34,544 bases of DNA from Bacillus sp. FJAT-27251 (GTDB lineage: Bacteria > Bacillota > Bacilli > Bacillales > Cytobacillaceae): NCBI RefSeq assembly GCF_001273925.1, contig NZ_LIGG01000001.1, positions 2,159,733-2,194,276 on the forward strand, written 5' to 3'. Made by a program: the position numbers and the translations under genes. The stretch's first letter is position 1. Each line of letters begins with the position of its first letter. The notes beneath the pieces were generated by a model, which was not told the origin of the DNA, did no database searches, and saw only the letters and a list, made by a program, of their open reading frames with translations. Shown here piece after piece: positions 32,066-34,544 of the stretch.

Positions 32066-32845
32066 TTGACTCGAAACAAAGTAGAAATTTGCGGTGTGGA
32101 TACTTCAAAGTTGCCAGTTTTGAAAAACGAAGAAATGAGACAGCTTTTCAAACAAATGCAAAATGGTGATTTAACAGCAAGGGAGAAACTTGTAAATGGA
32201 AACCTGCGGCTAGTGTTAAGTGTCATACAGCGCTTTAACAACCGTGGAGAATTTGTAGACGATCTATTCCAGGTGGGCTGTATAGGACTTATGAAATCCA
32301 TAGATAATTTTGATCTGAGCCAAAATGTAAAATTTTCAACTTATGCCGTTCCAATGATTATCGGTGAAATCAGAAGGTACCTTAGGGACAATAATCCCAT
32401 CCGTGTTTCCCGCTCTCTCAGGGATATCGCGTACAAGGCCCTGCAGGTCCGTGAAAAGCTGATGAGCCAGGTTTCAAGGGAACCAACTGCCGAAGAAATC
32501 GCCAAGGTTCTTGAAGTACCCCATGAAGAAATAGTTTTTGCCCTTGATGCCATCCAGGATCCTGTTTCGTTGTTCGAACCAATCTATAATGATGGCGGCG
32601 ACCCGATTTATGTAATGGATCAGCTTAGTGATGAACGTAACAAAGATTCCAACTGGATTGAGGAAATCGCACTTAAAGAAGGCATGCGAAGGCTTAATGA
32701 AAGGGAGAAGCTGATTTTACGCAAGCGTTTCTTCCAGGGCAAGACACAAATGGAAGTGGCAGAGGAAATTGGAATATCCCAAGCACAAGTTTCAAGGCTT
32801 GAAAAAGCCGCAATTAAACAAATGAACAAAAACATCCAAAACTGA
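32066..32845 (+). CDS. sigG: SigG, late forespore sigma factor
   Basis: The 259-residue protein matches SigG: MTRNKVEICGVDTSKLPVL at the N-terminus, region 2 (NLRLVLSVIQRFNNRGE, LFQVGCIGLMKSIDNFDL), region 3 (REPTAEEIAKVLEV) and region 4 with a helix-turn-helix (MEVAEEIGISQAQVSRLE). It directs late forespore genes after engulfment. Translation starts at TTG (32066), 7 nt after AAGGAGGG; an ATG at 32062 is out of frame and gives only an unrelated short peptide. The poor start codon and the hairpin over the ribosome site together suggest deliberately low expression, as described for B. subtilis sigG. It lies 152 nt after sigE. Confidence 0.97.
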   Translation: MTRNKVEICGVDTSKLPVLKNEEMRQLFKQMQNGDLTAREKLVNGNLRLVLSVIQRFNNRGEFVDDLFQVGCIGLMKSIDNFDLSQNVKFSTYAVPMIIGEIRRYLRDNNPIRVSRSLRDIAYKALQVREKLMSQVSREPTAEEIAKVLEVPHEEIVFALDAIQDPVSLFEPIYNDGGDPIYVMDQLSDERNKDSNWIEEIALKEGMRRLNEREKLILRKRFFQGKTQMEVAEEIGISQAQVSRLEKAAIKQMNKNIQN

Positions 32846-32858
32846 ATGGAACTTTATC

Positions 32859-32883
32859 TGGCTGCCATAAGGCAGCCATTTTT
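32859..32883 (+). terminator. Intrinsic terminator of sigG
   Basis: TGGCTGCC (32859-32866), an ATAA loop and GGCAGCCA (32871-32878) form a perfect 8-bp stem followed by TTTTT. It begins 13 nt after the sigG stop. Confidence 0.9.
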
Positions 32884-32923
32884 AATGCTGGAAGCTTTGC
32901 CAGCCATCCCGAGAAGAAGCCAG

Positions 32924-32953
32924 TCATGAAAGGATGGACTCCAGACATATATT
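32924..32953 (+). promoter_or_regulatory. Weak candidate SigE promoter of ylmC
   Basis: CATATATT (32946-32953) matches the SigE -10 at 7 of 8, but the best -35, TCATGAA (32924-32930), matches only 4 of 7 with a 15-bp spacer. A promoter is expected here after the sigG terminator. Confidence 0.35.
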
Positions 32954-32982
32954 ATAGTAAGTGATGCGGGGAGGAAGATAAA

Positions 32983-33252
32983 ATGCTTAAAGTCTCGGAT
33001 TTTCAGATAAAGGATGTAGTGAATGTTTCTGATGGGAAACGATTGGGAAATGTTGAAGATATTGAAATCAATTTGAATACGGGTAAGATAGAAGCGGTAA
33101 TCATCGGAGGGGCAGGCAAGGTCCTTGGAATTTTCGGAAAGGATGCCGAAGTAGTGATTCCGTGGCAGAATATCCTGAAAATCGGCGAAGATGTAATTCT
33201 TGTCCGCTTTAGGGAATATGGGGAAGCCAAGGAAATAAAAGACGGGGAATAA
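32983..33252 (+). CDS. ylmC: YlmC/YmxH family PRC-barrel protein
   Basis: The 89-residue protein consists of one PRC-barrel-like domain (MLKVSDFQIKDVVNVSDGKRLG... IPWQNILKIGEDVILVR), the YlmC/YmxH family conserved in spore formers and named after sporulation. Its molecular function is unknown. GGGGAGGA precedes the ATG at 32983. In B. subtilis ylmA and ylmC follow sigG; here ylmA is missing and ylmC comes directly after the sigG terminator. Confidence 0.88.
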   Translation: MLKVSDFQIKDVVNVSDGKRLGNVEDIEINLNTGKIEAVIIGGAGKVLGIFGKDAEVVIPWQNILKIGEDVILVRFREYGEAKEIKDGE

Positions 33253-33261
33253 CGCTTACAG

Positions 33262-33289
33262 TTGCGATTATTGCCATATATGCTACACT
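33262..33289 (+). promoter_or_regulatory. Candidate SigA promoter of ylmD
   Basis: TTGCGA (33262-33267), 16 bp, and TACACT (33284-33289) with an extended TGC in front (33281-33283). Each hexamer matches the consensus at 4 of 6. The start would be near 33296, about 18 nt before the ylmD ATG. Confidence 0.45.
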
Positions 33290-33313
33290 AAAGAAAAATA
33301 TTGCGAGGGTAAA

Positions 33314-34135
33314 ATGGAACCATTCATTATTAATCACAATGAGTCTTTTGCTCTAAAATCCTGGATGGAGCATCAGCCAGCTTTGGCAGCCGGATTCTCA
33401 ACCAAAATTGGCGGGGTAAGCTCTGGTCATTATGCAGGGTTGAACTTTGGCTTTCATGTTGGCGATGTTGAACATTCTGTATGCCAAAACCGAAGCATCC
33501 TGGCACAAAAAATCGGCTTTTCACTTGATAGCTGGGTAGGGGCGGAACAAACACATGAAACCCATATCCAGCGCGTAAAAGGCGGGGATCGTGGAAAAGG
33601 GGCAGATCGCTATGATGCTTCTTTTCGCCAGACAGACGGCTTTTATACAAATGAGAAGGGGATATTGCTGACGCTATGCTTTGCCGACTGTGTCCCTCTC
33701 TATTTTCTGGACCCGAACACCGGCTTTATCGGGTTGGCTCATGCTGGCTGGAAAGGGAGCGTCGGCGGCATTGGCAAGGAAATGGTCTCCATCTTCAAAC
33801 AGGATGGCAGCAATCCGGAAGAAATTTTGGCGGTCATTGGGCCATCAATATGCGAAAAATGTTATATTGTAGACAACAGGGTCGTTGCATTTGTAGAAAA
33901 AATACTAGAAGGTGTCGAACAAAAGCCATATAATCAAATTAGTGAGGGACAATATTCCCTCGATTTGAAAATGCTTAATAAACAAATTCTGATGGGCTCC
34001 GGCCTCAGGGAAGAGAATATTCATGCAACGAATTATTGCACCAGCTGCGACAGTGAATACTTTTATTCCCACCGCCGGGACAAAGGGACTACAGGACGCA
34101 TGATTGCTTTTTTAGGCTGGAAGGAGGATTTTTAA
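33314..34135 (+). CDS. ylmD: YlmD, DUF152/PgeF-type purine nucleoside phosphorylase (former multicopper polyphenol oxidase family)
   Basis: The 273-residue protein belongs to the YfiH/YlmD family, once annotated as laccase and now linked to purine nucleoside phosphorylase and adenosine deaminase activity and to peptidoglycan editing in E. coli. The conserved metal ligands are visible: His81 in EQTHET, Cys126 in ADCVPLY and His143 in LAHAGWKG, with ALAAGFSTKIGGVS near the N-terminus. GCGAGGG precedes the ATG at 33314. It lies before ylmE, as in B. subtilis, on the way to sepF and divIVA, which lie beyond the window. Confidence 0.92.
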   Translation: MEPFIINHNESFALKSWMEHQPALAAGFSTKIGGVSSGHYAGLNFGFHVGDVEHSVCQNRSILAQKIGFSLDSWVGAEQTHETHIQRVKGGDRGKGADRYDASFRQTDGFYTNEKGILLTLCFADCVPLYFLDPNTGFIGLAHAGWKGSVGGIGKEMVSIFKQDGSNPEEILAVIGPSICEKCYIVDNRVVAFVEKILEGVEQKPYNQISEGQYSLDLKMLNKQILMGSGLREENIHATNYCTSCDSEYFYSHRRDKGTTGRMIAFLGWKEDF

Positions 34136-34141
34136 CTGTAG

Positions 34142-34544
34142 ATGCGAGTTATAGATAACCTGGATTCGGTCAAGAAGGTAATAGACGAAGCTTGCGAAGC
34201 GTCAGGCAGGAATCCGGAAGAAGTGAAAATCATTGCCGTCACTAAATATGTGAGTATAGATCGAGCCCGTGAAGCTTTGGAGGCGGGTATCGTCCATCTT
34301 GGCGAAAACCGGGATGACGGACTGGCCCAAAAATGGGAGCACTTGGGGGACAAGCCAGTTTGGCACTACATAGGCACTTTGCAGACACGCAAGGTGAAAA
34401 ATGTAATTGATAAAATCAGCTATCTCCACTCACTGGACAGGCTGTCCCTGGCCAAGGAAGTGGACAAGCGTGCCAGCGGCAAAGTCAACTGCTTCATACA
34501 GGTAAATGTATCAGGTGAAGAATCCAAGCATGGGCTTCAGCCAG
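34142..34544 (+). CDS. ylmE: YlmE, YggS/PLPBP-type pyridoxal phosphate-binding protein (5' part only)
   Basis: The first 134 codons are present before the window ends. The family motifs are clear: VKIIAVTKYVS with the PLP lysine (Lys35), HLGENR, WHYIGTLQTRK and LHSLDRLSLAKE, then VNCFIQVNVSGE. The protein is a fold-III PLP carrier involved in vitamin B6 homeostasis rather than a classical enzyme. The ATG at 34142 is the first start in frame, since a TAG stands immediately upstream. The only ribosome site, AAGGAGG (34121-34127), lies 14 nt away inside ylmD, an unusually long spacing. Translation may instead be coupled to ylmD termination 6 nt upstream. Confidence 0.92.
   Translation, partial: MRVIDNLDSVKKVIDEACEASGRNPEEVKIIAVTKYVSIDRAREALEAGIVHLGENRDDGLAQKWEHLGDKPVWHYIGTLQTRKVKNVIDKISYLHSLDRLSLAKEVDKRASGKVNCFIQVNVSGEESKHGLQP

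Noticed and set aside
32062-32169. ATG at 32062 as alternative start near sigG
   Set aside because: It is only 3 nt from the ribosome site and in another frame, giving a short peptide with no similarity to sigma factors; the TTG at 32066 restores the conserved SigG N-terminus.

Overview
This window is a contiguous piece of chromosome from an endospore-forming member of the Bacillaceae (low-to-moderate GC Firmicute). It carries the division and cell wall (dcw) cluster in the Bacillus order, with the sporulation genes spoVD, spoVE, spoIIGA, sigE and sigG embedded in it. Gram-positive AAGGAGG-type ribosome sites precede nearly every gene. The exact species cannot be read from the sequence; it is not B. 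subtilis 168, because an enoyl-CoA hydratase-like gene sits between rpmF and ylbO, a DUF3397-type membrane gene precedes bshC, and there is no ylmA between sigG and ylmC.

Layout. 1-364: 5' part of ylbJ (minus strand). 593-2409: ylbK (patatin-like) and ylbL (PDZ-Lon protease). 2422-3630: tmcAL/ylbM (minus), convergent with ylbL across a shared terminator and divergent from ylbN with overlapping -35 boxes. 3795-4565: ylbN-rpmF. 4663-6079: enoyl-CoA hydratase-like gene and ylbO (RsfA-type regulator). 6080-6559: non-coding, with a cluster of small inverted repeats. 6560-7033: ylbP acetyltransferase (minus). 7327-10338: panE-like reductase, DUF3397 membrane protein, bshC (bacillithiol). 10429-14556: MraZ operator, mraZ, rsmH, ftsL, pbpB. 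14605-21982: spoVD (candidate SigE promoter), murE, mraY, murD, spoVE. 22198-27058: murG, murB, divIB, ylxW, ylxX, sbp. 27154-29620: ftsA, ftsZ. 29693-30192: candidate Spo0A-controlled spoIIG promoter followed by a tandem array of structured repeats. 30214-32845: spoIIGA, sigE, sigG. 32983-34544: ylmC, ylmD and the start of ylmE.

How the genes work together. MurB, MurE, MurD, MraY and MurG are consecutive enzymes of peptidoglycan precursor synthesis. FtsL, DivIB, PBP2B, FtsA and FtsZ build the septum in growing cells. SpoVD (transpeptidase) and SpoVE (SEDS glycosyltransferase) make the spore cortex from the same lipid II. SpoIIGA processes pro-SigE in the mother cell, and SigG runs the late forespore programme. 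Terminators after pbpB, spoVD, spoVE, ftsZ and sigG divide the cluster into transcription units, and sporulation-type promoters start at spoVD, spoIIGA and sigG.

Novelty. I see no undescribed defence, biosynthetic or mobile system here: this is mostly conserved core genome. The most unusual structure is the array at 29790-30192, two 121-bp repeats plus a diverged third copy whose outer stem is kept by compensatory base changes. It lies between the likely spoIIG promoter and the spoIIGA start codon, so it would form most of a roughly 430-nt leader on the mRNA of a key sporulation operon. Other points worth checking are the shared -35 element of the divergent ylbM/ylbN promoters, the hairpin over the sigG ribosome site combined with a TTG start, the C9 tract before spoVD, and a Glu-to-Gln change at a catalytic position of the enoyl-CoA hydratase homologue. 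All domain and family calls are by eye; promoter consensus sequences are from memory.
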